From Emydura subglobosa (Eukaryota; Chordata; Testudines; Chelidae), in contig ML679958.1 in NCBI GenBank assembly GCA_007922225.1, positions 57,740,838 through 57,804,837 of the forward strand: 64,000 nt of DNA, in the 5' to 3' direction. Below, in pieces: positions 1 through 21,650 of this stretch (position 1 is the first letter of the stretch; each line of letters opens with the position of its first letter). The notes beneath the pieces were generated by a model that worked only from the letters and a program-made list of their open reading frames with translations, did not search any database and was not told the origin of the DNA. The translations under genes and the position numbers were made by a program.

Positions 1-635
1 AGACTCTATAAGACTGGAGTAATCCAGTGCTGAATCTGTTAGCTTCTGCTTTCAGTATCATAATGGAGAGCTCTCAAAGGGTTAAAAGATATACTTTTGA
101 AAACATTACAAGCATGCACCATAGCTTCTTTTTAAATATTATTCTTAATAACTAAAGAATTCAGAGACACCAAAACATTATGGTCACTACTATAAGAACT
201 CAGGCTCTATTAGAATATTTGTAATGAGTTGACTTTGATGTCATATTTTGATCCCTCTTCCTGTTATAGGGACACTCTGAGTTGTGATGTGTTTCCTTGT
301 TGTCTTCTGGGTGCTAATTACCCCTGTGCTGTGTTAGATGATTGTTATGCCTGTTTTCTTGAACAGCAGGAGAGATAATTGAATGATTATAAAGGAGGTG
401 TTAATTAAAAATGGGTGTGGATATAAAAGGGAGATTTTCCAGCAACTGAGAGAGCTTTTGGTTGTATATGCTCACACAAACAAACTGAACAATTTAAACA
501 GAAACATTTTCTTACCTGTGAAGTGATGTTTTTCTGATGGAGAAAGTCAGTGCCAGAAATAAGACAAGAAATTGCATTTCTTCAAGTGGTATGGATCTTT
601 TCTCTACATGGCTGGCCCTACACTTTATAAGCAAC
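1..635. other. Intergenic, nothing recognised
   Basis: AT-rich sequence with no convincing ORF, repeat terminus or splice-bounded exon that I can see. Confidence 0.5.
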
Positions 636-825
636 CCTGATGCTTATTGACAGCTCTGCCACAAACTTCCTATGTGACCTTGGGCAAATCTCAGCGCTTC
701 AGTTCCCCATTTGTACAATAGCGATAATAATACTTCCCTACCTCACACGTGTAAGGGTGAATTCACTAATGTTTGTGAAGTGCTCAGATACTACAGTGAT
801 GAACATCAAAAAAAGGCAAGCGAAA
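636..825 (+). repeat. MIR-like (CORE-SINE) fragment
   Basis: The text reads like the MIR core: a 'tgtgaccttgggcaaatc' stretch, then 'cagttccccatttgta', then an AT-rich 'gcgataataatacttcc' and 'ctacctcacac'. This order is diagnostic of MIR/CORE-SINEs in amniotes. The copy is old, and the short ORF crossing it is not a gene. Confidence 0.7.
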
Positions 826-928
826 TAAACAGATACACTTTCTGACCCATTTGGCTAACGTACACTTGTTGGCTTTGTCATTAGCACCCATTCATTCAAC
901 ATAAATGATACAATTCCCATCAACTTGG

Positions 929-1075
929 GCTACATCTACACTACAAGCTAGGTTAGCTTTTAGCTCTCATCAAGCTAGCGTGAATATCAATAGCAGGTTA
1001 TCCATGGTAGCATGGGTAGCGACAGCAGAGGCACAGCTTAGCCATGCTCCATACAAACCCTCCTGAAACTGGAGA
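929..1075. mobile_element. MITE-like DNA transposon remnant
   Basis: It begins with 'gggctacatctacact', the kind of terminus seen in turtle MITEs ('gg..t.gtctacact'), and continues with an 'agctctcatcaagctagcgtg' type internal motif. The right terminus is not obvious, so the copy is probably truncated or runs into the next repeat. Confidence 0.45.
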
Positions 1076-1570
1076 GCAAGCCCGCATTGCACTCATCCTG
1101 CAATAGTGGCTTGGCTGGACCATGGGGCTCTGGGCATTGTGACCTGGTGCATAGGGTTGCAGTGCCATTCAGGTTTTGTCTGGTTGCTGTTCCAGAACAG
1201 AGGGGCCGCCAGGCTAAATTTCAGCGAGTGGCATTGCGACCTAATGTGCTGGTTTTCAGTGCCACTCAGGTTTGGCCTGCTCACTCCTCCCTTCTGCGAG
1301 GCCAAATTTCAGGGCGTGATGTTGGGACCTGCATGCTGGATCACAACAACGCTGCTTTGTTTGAGGGCCCTCTCAAACGGGGCCTGAGGCAAACTGCCCC
1401 TTTTGCCTCCCCTTCCTCAAAGCAGCCCAGCTTACTTTCGTTATCCTCTCTGCAAACAGGGGGTTCCCCCGAGGACCATGTAGAAATGGATTCTCATGTG
1501 GAAAATTGCCAAGGAAAAGTCAGAGTTATTTTTGGGATATGCAGTAAGACCCATAATCCAGAATGTAACT
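1076..1570. repeat. GC-richer block with an internal imperfect duplication
   Basis: A unit starting 'ggcattgtgacctggtgca' near 1133 recurs as 'ggcattgcgacctaatgtg' near 1230. 'aggctaaatttcagcgagtgg' near 1211 recurs as 'aggccaaatttcagggcgtg' near 1300. The spacing is about 90-97 bp. The block ends in 'gggccctctcaaacggggcctgaggc', resembling dispersed repeats elsewhere in the window. The 161-residue ORF crossing it has no recognisable protein features. Confidence 0.45.
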
Positions 1571-2703
1571 GATGTCTAGGATACAGCAAACTGCATCGCC
1601 CAGTGGAAACATTTTAGGATGTTAGTCATGGAGATGGAATTATTGAGACCCTCTGCTTCTATTCTTTTATTGCCCTGAGCTTTACAAAGATCCTGAAGGG
1701 CAGATGAAAAGCTAAAGGAGAGGGAGACTGGCTCCCAGTTGCAGAAGTTAATGTCGGCGCTGGGAGTGTTTGCTACCTGAAGATGTATAGTTCTATAAAT
1801 TGCAGGTAATTCCTTGTTGCAACAACTAGAATGGCCAACCAAGCCAATGCCATTTAGGCAGTGTATGGTAGCTGTTTAAACACATGAGGATGGGATGGTC
1901 CACCTCTTGATTATAAAATTAATAAGACGTGAAGAATCATTAGACTGAGGTGGATGACAGCACCACAGCAACTGAGAGCAGAAACTGCAGGGGAAGTCCT
2001 GTTCAGACCGTGCAGCCATGGGCAGGATCATGTTCAGTACAGATGTAATCTTCAGGAAATTTAGCTGCCAAACTCCAAGAAGTCTCTATTGAGCAGATGT
2101 GAAATGAATTTTTTCTAAATTGACCATATCTGGGCTGTTTTTCTCGGCAACAGCAAAAGTACAACTCTGACACAAAGGCCAACCCTCTGCCAAATTTCAA
2201 GTCCATGCTTCAAATCATGGAGATGCTAGAGCTTCTCAATGGAATGGAAGTAAAAATATTTTTAACATAGGCAAAACAATGTATTTTTCTCTAATCTTGC
2301 TCTTGGAAATGGCTGAACCATTTGTGCTGAAACTTTTCCAAGACAATTCAGCCTGAGGCAGACAGCCAGCAAGGAAAATTTCAGTCCAAACTGTTAAAGT
2401 TTGGCAAAGTTATAAACAATTAAAAAATGATTGTTTTACTGGAAAGTAACCTAAAACTCTAAAGGAGGTGCTACCAGTTTTAATCAGCTGGGTTTTTTTT
2501 AAGCAGCCTTTAATCTTTTAAAAAACACAGTACATTTTTCAAAACAGCCAACAGTTCTAAGGCCAACAGTAACTAAATTGAACCCAAGTTTGTGATTGTT
2601 TTACTCTTAGCTCAAGAAAACACTTTTAGTACGTTGTTAGGAAAAACAATCTTTCTATATTATTCACAGTGAAGGTAAGTCATTAGGTTGTAGAAGACAC
2701 TAT
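1571..2703. other. Intergenic, nothing recognised
   Basis: No repeat terminus, coding exon or RNA gene recognised. Confidence 0.45.
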
Positions 2704-2915
2704 GACTAGACTCTGGCCTAGCACTCAGGAGACCTGGCTACTATTCCCAGGTTTGCCATTGTCCTGATGGGTGACATTGGGCAACTCATGGCATTACGTT
2801 GTGCCTCAGTTTCCCCTTCTGTAAAATTAGGGTAATGATAGTGACTTCCTTTGTAAAAGCACTTTGAGATCTGATGAGAAGCGCTATATATGAGCTAAAT
2901 AGTTGTAATAATAGA
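2704..2915 (+). repeat. MIR-like SINE, fairly complete
   Basis: It contains the MIR core in order: 'gacctggctactattcccag', 'gtgacattgggcaactcatgg', 'tgcctcagtttccccttctg', 'taaaattagggtaatgat', 'aaaagcactttgagatctgatg', and an AT-rich tail ending 'gttgtaataatag'. This is the clearest MIR-type copy in the window. Confidence 0.8.
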
Positions 2916-5900
2916 AGAGAAAAATTGGGGGAATTTTTCAAATGTCTTTTTCTCTTCCATTATTTAGAGTTATTTTAAATGGAATATTCTGCAGGTTGGA
3001 TGGAAGCTATTGCTTAATTTTAAAATGAGTGGACTAATTAAGAAAGAAAAAAAATCAAACCCTTATGCCATTGTCTCATAATTGTAAGAGTTGGAATTTT
3101 ACTTGGAACAATCATATGGCTCCTTCATATCTGTCCACATAATAATATAAAAAAAGATAGCCAGAATAGTTTACAGTACTTCATGTACTTGTATAAAAGT
3201 ACTGTCTCCCATAAACCTCAAATAACAGAGCCTTTCATGTTACCATATGTAAAGACAACATATGACCACTAGAGGGAACCATTAGACTGAATTTTGGCAG
3301 AAATTCTGAATAAAAGCACTCACTCATAAACCCCAACAAATTCAAAGAACAGATTTCAAGTAAATAGTGCAGTTTGCACATTAGGAAATCATTTTTAGCT
3401 TTGCTAAAAATAAAGCAAGTCATCCATTAACTTTAGCAGAGAATTTTTTTTTTATCAGAACATGACAGCTTTTGTGTTAATACTTAATCAGTAAATATTG
3501 GAGCATGGTGGGATTTATATAAAATTAGATTAAAAAAAAAGATTATTTAGCTTGGGTAAGGAGGAAAGTTAGAAAGGATTTAAATGAAGTATGTAAGATT
3601 AGAAAGGTTCCATGAAAAATATTCCCTAAAATAAAGGGCCACTCATTTAAATTAATTACACACAAAATTTTTCTATTATATTCTTTTTATACATCTTAGA
3701 CAGTGCTCATTACTGTAAAATCTGTGGGCCTTCTATTAGAACATTAGGCAGTGTGACTAACATCAGTCACGTGTTGTTTGTTCTCTCATCCTCTCCGCAG
3801 GGGAGAAGTCTGTGCAGTGGTTGGTAGGGTGTTTTTGTTTTGTTTGTTTTTTAAATCTACATGTTACTATGTGCTTATATTAGATAACACAGGTCAAAGA
3901 ATGTGGCTTGCACTTGAAGTTGAAGGTGGTGACATCTGTGTTGGCCCTTTGTTCCTAGAGGAGTTCATTTCACAGTCTTAGACCGGCCCCAAAGAAAGTT
4001 CTGGCTCCTGCACAGTAGAACAAAGAGAAGAAAATTATTTCTGCAGACTGCTTGGAATTCCTCTTCTGGAATTCACTGCCTCAAGGGGATTCAAATTAAG
4101 TACTGTAGCTGGATTTTGTAAAAGGGCTGGATAACTGTATTACCAGTACTAACATTAGTAATAGTGGAAAAGAGCAATGTAGTCAGTTCTTATGTACCAG
4201 GGAGTACACTGGCTGACAAAGGGATAGAGAAAGTATTTTTTCTCCCATCAGCAGCATTGCGCAATTGACCAAGTGCATGATGCTGTTGTTTTTTTTTAAA
4301 TCCTTCCTCTGAGGCATCATATATGGTCTATGGCAAGATATCATACTTGACTGACCAGTGATATATCATGCAGTATGGCAGATCCTATGGGCAAGATCCT
4401 GTCTCATGCTCCAATACCTTGGTGCTAATTCTAGCAGCCATGAAGCTAAGGGGAGCTGTGGATTCCCCCATATAGCATAGGGAATATTCTGGGAAATGCT
4501 GGGGAAGAGAGGGAGCATGTCCCTTGGGAGCCACTACAAGCCCATGTGAATTGGAGCAGCCCTGAAGTTGCTCTAATTTATTCTGGGGCCAAACCAGACC
4601 CTGGCTACTATATAATAAGAATAGATCCAAGAACTGGAAAATCATTGCAACCTCAGTGAGAGAGAGGCTCAGACACTTATTTACAGGGCTATAGAGAAAA
4701 GAAGAGGCTGGGTTCAATGTGACGTTTTAGGATACTGACATATACTGAATGTCTATGAGTGTGAGGACTGTGTATATTTTAGATGTTCTGAATTACCAGC
4801 CGATTAATTTCTTGACATCATTCTTCTGGACAGTATATTAAAAAAGATAATGGAGACTAGGCTGCAGGGCCCCATTCATGTCAGAGTTCTTTGCAAACAC
4901 AATGCTTTTGTGCCTGCTTAGTTCATTAATAATTTACGCACAAATGAGCCAAAATAAACAAAATAAAACAGCCAGCTTCCAGCACTGAAGACTTGATTCA
5001 TTATATGTCCTGCAAGGCAGCAGAATTTTACTGTGCACCTTGATTATTTCATACAATATCCCAGCAGAAGAAAACAAAACAAAAACCCCACACCAAAACT
5101 CTTTACTTGTTGCCCTAGTATCAACCTTGCTATCAGCTTCTGACCCTACCAAATACTATATGTGTGAGTAACTGGAGTAGGCCCACGTTAGATTTGGGTG
5201 AACTATGGTAATATGGGATATTAGCTTGGGCAATAAGCCCAAAGCATCTGAGCAAAAAGGAAGAGACCATGAGAAATAAGAGTTGTTGTGTTAAACTTAT
5301 AGTGACCCTTCAAAATACCAATGTTATCTTATTTAAAGTTTGGGCTAAAGTAATGGAAATAAAACACAGTTAATTGGGTACCAAGCAAAATAAATAATTG
5401 GCTATATAAGGAAATCCTTCATCTGGTCTCAGCTAAGGTCCAATAATTGGCAATGACATCACTTTTTTGTTAAAGGGTAGAGAAAAATTAACGCTTACAG
5501 GGTTCATTGCTAATACCTGCCTGACCAAATTGGAGCTGACCAATACGGGATCTAAGCATCCCTGGGTTTAGTCCATTTGAAAATAATTTGATCAAATACT
5601 TATATAAGTTGTGTTGCCGTTTGGATGTAGTAAAAATGATTATTATTTAAGCTTTTTAGGCATGTTTATAGCAATTGTATTAATTCCATTCAGCCTTTGA
5701 ATTTAAAGAATTTACTGTTAAATTAGTATGGTGGTAACACCCTGCATAAATAATAATAGTTCCAGTAGTAATCCTGGCAAATATGTCATAATCAATGGGG
5801 CTCAAAATTGGTGCTCTAGCCACCTCTCCAAACATCTTGTCAAGGTGATCTGGGAGGACAATGTGATGGGATAAGATGGCTAGGAACAACTGTATGGCTG

Positions 5901-6249
5901 GCTGAGGTTAAAAAGATAAGTCCTACCAGGCTAGCAGCAGATCAAGTTCATGGATACATGCATTCTTTATTCAGTGCTCTATGTATCAATTATAAGGGAA
6001 TGTAAACTTGGCTACTTAATAATAGTGCTGTGCACTTGAATGAAAGAGACTTGGATTTGTTTCCTGGTTTGGTCTTTTGCTCCTTCAGCCAGCTGGAGTT
6101 GTAGAGGCAGTTGCATGAGAGAGGTTAGAAGAGATTAAATGCTTCCTGTCCCTTAACAATAATAGGTTTTTGGTCTATTGAGAAGATGAAGAGTTTATGC
6201 TGTGTGTTGTGAATGTAAACCTATTCATTCTTCCCCAACAGTGCCGGAC
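2916..6249. other. Long intergenic stretch, nothing recognised
   Basis: AT-rich sequence with several A or T runs. Short ORFs on both strands (for example 110 codons at 4385-4717 minus) lack recognisable protein features and are not flanked by splice signals that would make an exon. Confidence 0.45.
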
Positions 6250-6600
6250 TAATGCCGCCATTCAGCAAACCACTTAATCATGTGCTTAACTTTAAGGAGT
6301 AGCCAGAGTAATGTTAGAAAGGCTTTGACAGTCAGACAAGGTGGGTAAAGCAAAGCAACAACTTTTATTGGACCAGCTTCTGTTGGTGAAAGAGGCAGAC
6401 TTTCAAGCTAAACAGAGATCTTCTTCAGGTCACCTCTATAAGCTGGAAAATTTGTCTTTCACCAATAGTTGGTCCAGTAAAAGATTTTACCTCAACCAAC
6501 CTTGCTAATATCCTGGGACCAACACTACCAACAACACTACCAACAACTTTGATAGCCAGAGTAATATTAAGCACATGCTTAAGTACTTTGCTGAATTGGT
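6250..6600. mobile_element. Palindromic MITE interrupted by an insertion
   Basis: The left half reads 'cattcagcaaaccacttaatc' then 'atgtgcttaactttaagg'. The right half (6568-6598) is its inverted counterpart, 'ttaagcacatgcttaag' then 'tactttgctgaat'. The halves form the inverted arms of a small palindromic element of a type common in reptile genomes. They are separated by a 236-bp insertion (6317-6552). A related degenerate copy lies at 48750-48835. Confidence 0.6.
6317..6552. mobile_element. Hairpin retroelement fragment with 17-bp target duplication
   Basis: It is bounded by direct repeats 6300-6316 and 6553-6569 ('tagccagagtaat' followed by gtta or atta; 16 of 17 bases match). Inside, 'cttttattggaccagcttctg' plus 'ttggtgaaagaggcagac' faces the inverted 'gtctttcaccaatagttggt' plus 'ccagtaaaag', giving arms of about 70 bp around a loop with 'gatcttcttcaggtc'. 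The right arm ends 'aatatcctgggaccaacac' followed by CAA-rich repeats. The arms match the 3' end of the element in pieces at 52328 and 59586. Confidence 0.7.
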
Positions 6601-6784
6601 GCATAAGGCAAGATCAGTGGAACAGATAATCTCCATTTACCATGCTCAGAAAGTGCCCCCAAGACTTGAAACGCTGATGGTGAGCACAGGAAGACAAGAA
6701 ATCCTGGGAAATATGCAATCCACCCCTTTTCCTAAGGAAAACAAAATGGTAGTGTTTTTTCGAGCTACTCTTCTTTGCTGATTG

Positions 6785-6955
6785 GTGTCACAAACTGGGA
6801 CTTGGGCATCGGGCCTGATGGCTGGAGCCAGAGTCAGGAGTTGGAGTCAGAGGTCAGGATCCAGAGACAGGAAGCCAGGATCCAGAACTAAGGGATTGGA
6901 GCAGAGCCAGGAACCAGAGGCAGGAGTCAGAGCCTGAGTCAGGTGTTAGCCAGTA
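6785..6955 (+). repeat. Degenerate 12-14 bp tandem repeat
   Basis: Imperfect units such as 'gagtcaggagttggagtcag', 'gtcaggatccagagacagg', 'ccaggatccagaactaag' and 'aggagtcagagcctgagtca' follow one another. The motif core is roughly 'caggA(T/G)cCAGAG'. It is a short purine-rich minisatellite, with no coding interpretation. Confidence 0.6.
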
Positions 6956-7258
6956 GGGAAGCAGGGCTAGAGAAAGCACAATTACAATGGCAGGTGTGTG
7001 AGTTGAGCAGCCAGCAATCAGTTGGTGATGTTGGGTATAAGAGCTGGCCTGTTGACTTCCTTGGCCAGTCAGGTGGAGTGCTCACTCAGATGACCTTGCT
7101 GTGGCTCAGCTGTACTCATAGGCCACTGGGATTCCTGACAACTAGAACCCTATTTAGACTTAATTTATCTCTGTTCCTTAGCCACAACACAAATCCTTTA
7201 GGGCAGGAGGATTAAAATTGAGTGGATCCTCAGGGACAGAGAGGAGGGAAAAACATAT

Positions 7259-8060
7259 TGTCACAGTTTCAAGGTAACTGCACCTGTATTTTCCCCTCTG
7301 AAGTCCCTCAAGGGCACCCACTTAAAGGTTTCTGGCTCCCAGCTGTCATCTCTCCTGGGCAGAGACTGGCATCTCACTGCCTTCTGATCAGGGTTTTAAA
7401 GCTGCACAGCTGCTCCCTGATCTATGCTGTGATATTCCCAGGAAGTCAGTCTGTCTGAAAAACAAACACGTGCTTTCCTTTCTCTGAGGGCTATGACTAG
7501 TGCATTCCCAGCAGTTACAAGTTACCACACAGCTCCTTGTAGGCAAGCACCTTATTCCTACTTACAGAGAAAGCATATTAAAACGATAAAAGAACCTACA
7601 TGCATGCTAAAAAGCTATCCCGAACTCCAACGTAGGGTTCTAGGACGGGTCAGTCCTTCAAACCCCACAACTGGGTTTTCCCCGTGGTTACAAGGTCATA
7701 TCAGTTTTTAGATCAGTAATCAGGATAAATGCTCGAGCTATTTATGCAAAAGTCCTTCCCTTGTCTGTTGATTTCTGGAGAATCCAGTTTGAACCAATGC
7801 AACTCTTCCCAGGAGGTGGTACCTCCCTGGAGATGTTATAACCTGAGTCATTTGCCTTGATCATCCTCTACTGTTTTCACTTCCTGGAGGAGCTATGGTA
7901 ACCCTCCCACCTGCCTCCTCCATCCCCCGCCCCCCAGAGTGCATACAATCCTGGCTCACAACGATATATAAACCATTCATACACTTAATATAATATGCTG
8001 TCCCAAAGATATTGCAGGAAGGTGCCCTATTTGTTACACATATTATATAAAAGTAATGCC
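7259..8060 (-). mobile_element. LTR-like retroelement fragment
   Basis: It begins 'tgtcacagtttcaaggtaac', so it has the TG start of an LTR. The text resembles, from memory, a dispersed turtle LTR. On the minus strand a possible TATA box, 'gcataaatag', lies near 7745. The right boundary is uncertain and no internal retroviral genes are present. Strand and family are inferred; the repeated nature itself could not be tested. Confidence 0.4.
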
Positions 8061-8799
8061 TCAGTATATGAGAAGCTGTTAAAAGATACAATGACTAGAA
8101 AGAGGGAAAGCTTTGCAGTATGTTCACACGTAAAGCATAGAAGGTAAAAGTGCCCTTGTATGTGCACCGGATTATTTCTGTTTATTAAATGTCATTCCCA
8201 GTTGTACGTCTGTTTGCTGAAGGAAAGCATGCCCCTTGGTCAAACTATTACTGTTGAATACTATGCCAAGAATTAACTGCCTCATCAGCTCAGGAGGATT
8301 CATCAGCATTCTAAGAGCAGCATAAAAAACTTCTTAAACATTTTGAAAGCATTGTCTTGTACAGATTGGTTATAGGCTCCTAGGCAGGCAAAAATATACG
8401 TTTCTTTGTTTCAGACAATGCTCTCACCTGACAAACTGGAATTCATTACTACAAGTTTTTACCCCTGTTTTCTTGTATGCACTGTTTTTTAAATATTAAA
8501 CACCTGAAGCCGGGATGCTGTGAATTTCCACATATGATAAAAATTTTAAATATTGTGTAAAACAGATTTAAGATTAATAAGAAGTTAATTCTTGGTCTCT
8601 GCAAGGTGGGCATATTTCTCTGAGGTGCTGAGCACCTGGTCTGAAGTCCTAAATGCACTAAACTCCTGTTGAACACACATGTAAATGGACTCAATGTTGT
8701 TGGTGGGCAGTCAGCACTTTAAAGAAATGGAATGAAATCATGGTAGGAAAGTTAAGCACGTGTTTAACTGTTTGCAGCAGTTAGCGAGGGCTGTAAACA
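8061..8799. other. Intergenic, nothing recognised
   Basis: AT-rich sequence without recognisable exons or repeat termini. A motif resembling the 'aagcacgtgtttaac' arm of the small palindromic MITE family occurs near 8754. Confidence 0.4.
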
Positions 8800-9925
8800 G
8801 TAATCACAATAACTGAGAATTTTAGAATCTGTATCATCTGATAAAGGTAACTGCGTAGATGTAATATACTTAGTTTTGGGAAGATATTTGACTTAGTATT
8901 GCACAAGATTCTGATTAAAAAAGTAGCACTATGCAATATGGATCAAGCTTTAAATGGACTGAGAGATAGATAACTGACAAGTTTCAAAAAGTAGTTGTCA
9001 GTGGGGAGTGATCCTCAGATAGAATGTTTTCTAGTGGAGTTCCACAGTGATCAGTACTAGGCCCAATGTGATTCAACATTTTTGTCAATGACCTGGATAT
9101 AAATAAGAAATCACAGCTCCTAAAATCTGTGATGACATACCCATTGATGGAGTGGTAAATAATGACGAGGTTAAAGCAGCCATACAGGGTGATCTGGATT
9201 GCTTGATTAACTGGGCCCACTAAAACAAAATGTATTTTAATACTGTCAATTTGAAGGTCATACATCTAGGTAAAAAGAATGCAAGGGGACTGCATCCTGG
9301 AAAACGGTGTAGAAAAGGATGTAGTGTGGAAGTGTGTGGAAGAGGCAGTGCGGAAAAGGATGTAGGGGGTCATAGTGGACAAGCAACTGAACTTGCACTT
9401 CCATGGAGATACTGTGGCAAAAAGGGCTAATGCTATAAAGAGGGGAGTGGTGAATGGGAATAGGGAGGTGATTTGACCTCTGTTATCGCGTTGGTGAGAC
9501 CGACAATGGAATATGGTGTCCCGTTGTTCACATTTTTAAAAGGATGTTGAAAAACTGGAGAAAGTACAGAAAAGAGCCATAAAATCTCTTTGAGGGCTGG
9601 AGAAAATGCCTTACAATGAGAGGCTTAAAGAGATCAAGCTGTTCAGTTTATCAAATAATAAGAATGAGAAATGACTTGAGTACAATGTATAGGTACCTTC
9701 AAAGGGGAGGAGGGGAATACCAGGTGCTATAGGGCTCTTTAATTTAATGGAGAAAGCCACAGCAAGAACCAGTGGCTGGCAGTTAAAACCAGAAAAATTC
9801 AAATTTGGAAATAAAGCAACAACAACAACAAAAAGTAACAGCGAGGATGGTTAACCATTGAACAAACAGCCACAGCAAGTGGTGCATTCTCCATCTCTTG
9901 ATGTCCTCAGATCAAGACTGGATGC
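8800..9925 (+). mobile_element. Old CR1 LINE 3' half
   Basis: The sequence follows the CR1 reverse transcriptase order but is heavily decayed: 'gatgtaatatacttag' (the V-I-Y-L segment), 'gagttccacagtgatcagta' then 'ctaggccc' (the G-V-P-Q-x-S-V-L-G-P box near 9040), 'caatgacctggatataa', and later 'gaaaaactggagaaagtaca' and 'gagaggcttaaagagatcaa'. It ends near 'gactggatgctg', where another repeat starts. Stops and frame changes are frequent. It is clearly older than the copy at 53749. Confidence 0.75.
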
Positions 9926-10260
9926 TGTGATGGGATATACAAACATTGCACCAGCATGGAAGGGGTTAAGGAGCTGCTTTGGTTTAGAGAGTCCCCAGCC
10001 ATCTGTATCTCCAAATCATGGGAGGACTGAAGGAGTTAAAAAGGGGGAACTCCACTCAGCTGGGCACACCCCCGGGGAAGGGAACAATTTGCTGGCCTCA
10101 CCAGTGCTGAGAGAGAAGTCTGACAGCCAAGGAAGCCTCTGCCTTCAAGGAAAGGAGAACAACAATCCCCTGGGCTAACAAGGGGACAGAGACTTATACT
10201 CAAGATCCAGCCGGTGGACACTAGGGTGGACAGTGTTCCTTTTAGGTGATGGTTCTTTGC
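9926..10260 (+). mobile_element. LTR-like repeat, copy 1
   Basis: It begins 'tgtgatgggatatacaaac' and continues 'gcatggaaggggttaaggag' then 'ctgctttgg' and 'ctcagctgggcacac'. The same order occurs at 62087-62510 ('tgtgacagcgtatataaacc', 'atgaaaagggctaaggaac', 'ctcagctggggg'). A TG start with a TATA-like box nearby suggests an LTR, but the class is not established. It abuts the CR1 3' end exactly. Confidence 0.5.
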
Positions 10261-11520
10261 CTTCTTTTAAAATCAAAGTATTGATTTATTTTAACTCAGC
10301 AAATAATTCATCTCAGGCTATTGCAGTAGGATATGAAACTTTACATTTCTAGGTTATTGTGTTAAAAATGTGCCTCAGATTGACGAACTGCATGGGGAAT
10401 TTACCTTTTTCTACAGTAGGCAAATTTTGGGGACAAAACAAGTGACAGTGATGCTTTGTGATTCATTATGTTGGGCATAAATCAGTTTATATGAAGGAAA
10501 ACACATACTCTTTAAAGTACATAGATGTTTATATAAACTTTCTTACTAAGAGTAAATAGTAATTAAAACGGTTATAATGCATTTAATTTTAGCTTCCTAA
10601 AACTGACAGTATCTAGGTAGTTTAATAGGAAAAAACTGTAAGTAAAAGACATAAATATTCAACTTCCTCAAATACATCCACATATTCATGTTTAAAGGCA
10701 AATGTCAATTATATAAACCAGTACCTCGTCAAACATAATATTAAATTCTTTCTGGAAGAAATATGAATATTATTGCTCAAGAGTGAATTGTCATTTAAAG
10801 TATAAGAATAAATAATGAATACAAATTCCAGAAATACAAAGTACAAAACAGTACAAATAATGCAGAGGAACATTATCATGCAGAGAAACTGGTTACTCAC
10901 TAAGGTTCTAACATGAAGCTTTAAATAAATAGTGGTTTGTTCTTTTTCAAAAGTACTGGGAAAATGCATGACATAAGTCTTATAATTAAGAAGCTATGTA
11001 TGGTACTCTGAAGCTTTGACATTGAGCACAGGAAGTTAATTGAAGAAGTACAAGACAAGCAAACGATCAGCTCTGTAAAAATGAAACCTCAGTACAGACA
11101 GGAAAAAAGTCAATTGAGAAAACTTGAATGTGCTGAATTTTCACATTTGCTAACACTTCTTGTCCAGAGGAAAAAAAAAGTCTGCACAAAGCTGTTTTAA
11201 TAGTGTTTGTTTTTGTTTCCTTGCCAGGGAATAGGCTATCATACCATGTTTTCTCCACCTTCTTTCATTGTGATATAGATCAAGAGTGCACCACAAATGT
11301 CTGATCCTAGTCCGTCTAAATTCAAGGAGAGTTTTGTTATTAATACCGATAGGAACAGACTCAGGCCCTAACATAGGAACTGCTTCAGAAGAATGGAGGT
11401 ATTTACACTACCATGTAATTCTAAACTGCCATTTTACTCTTTAAATTCCTTGGATCCCCCTTAACCCTAGAAAACATACATCTGTGTGTTTCAAACATAA
11501 CAGGTCTCTAGAAAATGATC
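10261..11520. other. Intergenic DNA downstream of CCDC122
   Basis: AT-rich, no exon or repeat recognised. The minus-strand ORF at 11067-11258 has no link to the upstream CCDC122 exons. Confidence 0.4.
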
Positions 11521-11526
11521 TTTATT
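11521..11526 (-). terminator. Candidate CCDC122 polyadenylation signal
   Basis: The minus strand reads AATAAA here, about 830 bases after the CCDC122 stop codon. It is the first canonical hexamer I found on that strand after the stop. No transcript evidence is available. Confidence 0.25.
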
Positions 11527-12358
11527 TACTAGAATTAATTTTATCCCATGCATGCTTTAGCCTCCATAGAGTTAAACGGTGACATTTAGCCACGACTCTG
11601 AGTAATGGGTAGTGTAGTGTTGCAGAGCCTTATAGGAGTTCTGGGAGAGATTTTGTTTTAGGAGGCCCAGTCCTTAGAACTCCAAGAAACACCTTTCCTG
11701 CCCCTCCTTGCTTCTTTTGGGGTGGATTGTGACCCCAGAGGCACAGGAACTGCGATTGCGCCTGGCCCTTTCATGGCAAGCAGGCAGGAAGACTGTATGT
11801 GTCATCTTTCTCTTCCACACGTTTGTGCTAGAGCTAGGGACATCCTGGCACATAGAGAGCAGGAATGCTGTAGTATTTTGTACAGCTGAGTCTTCCACAT
11901 GGCAAAATACTACCAGAAAGCTCATAGATACTTAGTACACTGCACTGATGAAAGCTGTGCCTGAAGGATCTGGAAGCTTTTGTATCTCATTTCCCTGGAT
12001 GAAAAACAATGCAGAACTTGAGCTAAAAAATCCAAGTAAACAAAAAGAAACTTTCCAAATGTACATGGTCTTAAAGGGCATGCATATATTGGTAGATGCT
12101 TTTGGAGGCAGTCTGGGTAGTGTAATAAATTCCTTCCTGAGTAGTCACTGGCCAGATGAGCAAAAGACAACATTGCTTTACGCCATTAAAGGTTGGCACA
12201 GAAAACAAAGTATTCTAGGGCACAGAGCAGGAGGGGGGAAAATAAATCACTCATCCTTAGTCCAAGGTTCAAGGGATTATTTCCAATAACCACCTGTTAT
12301 ATATAAAGGGTGACACACCTTATAAATTGCTGAGCATTGTTTTGTACTGTACTATATA

Positions 12359-21650
<9,292 letters not shown>

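Noticed and set aside
4385..4717. 110-codon minus-strand ORF
   Set aside because: No recognisable domain, no splice-site context and no overlap with a known repeat frame; length is within chance expectation.
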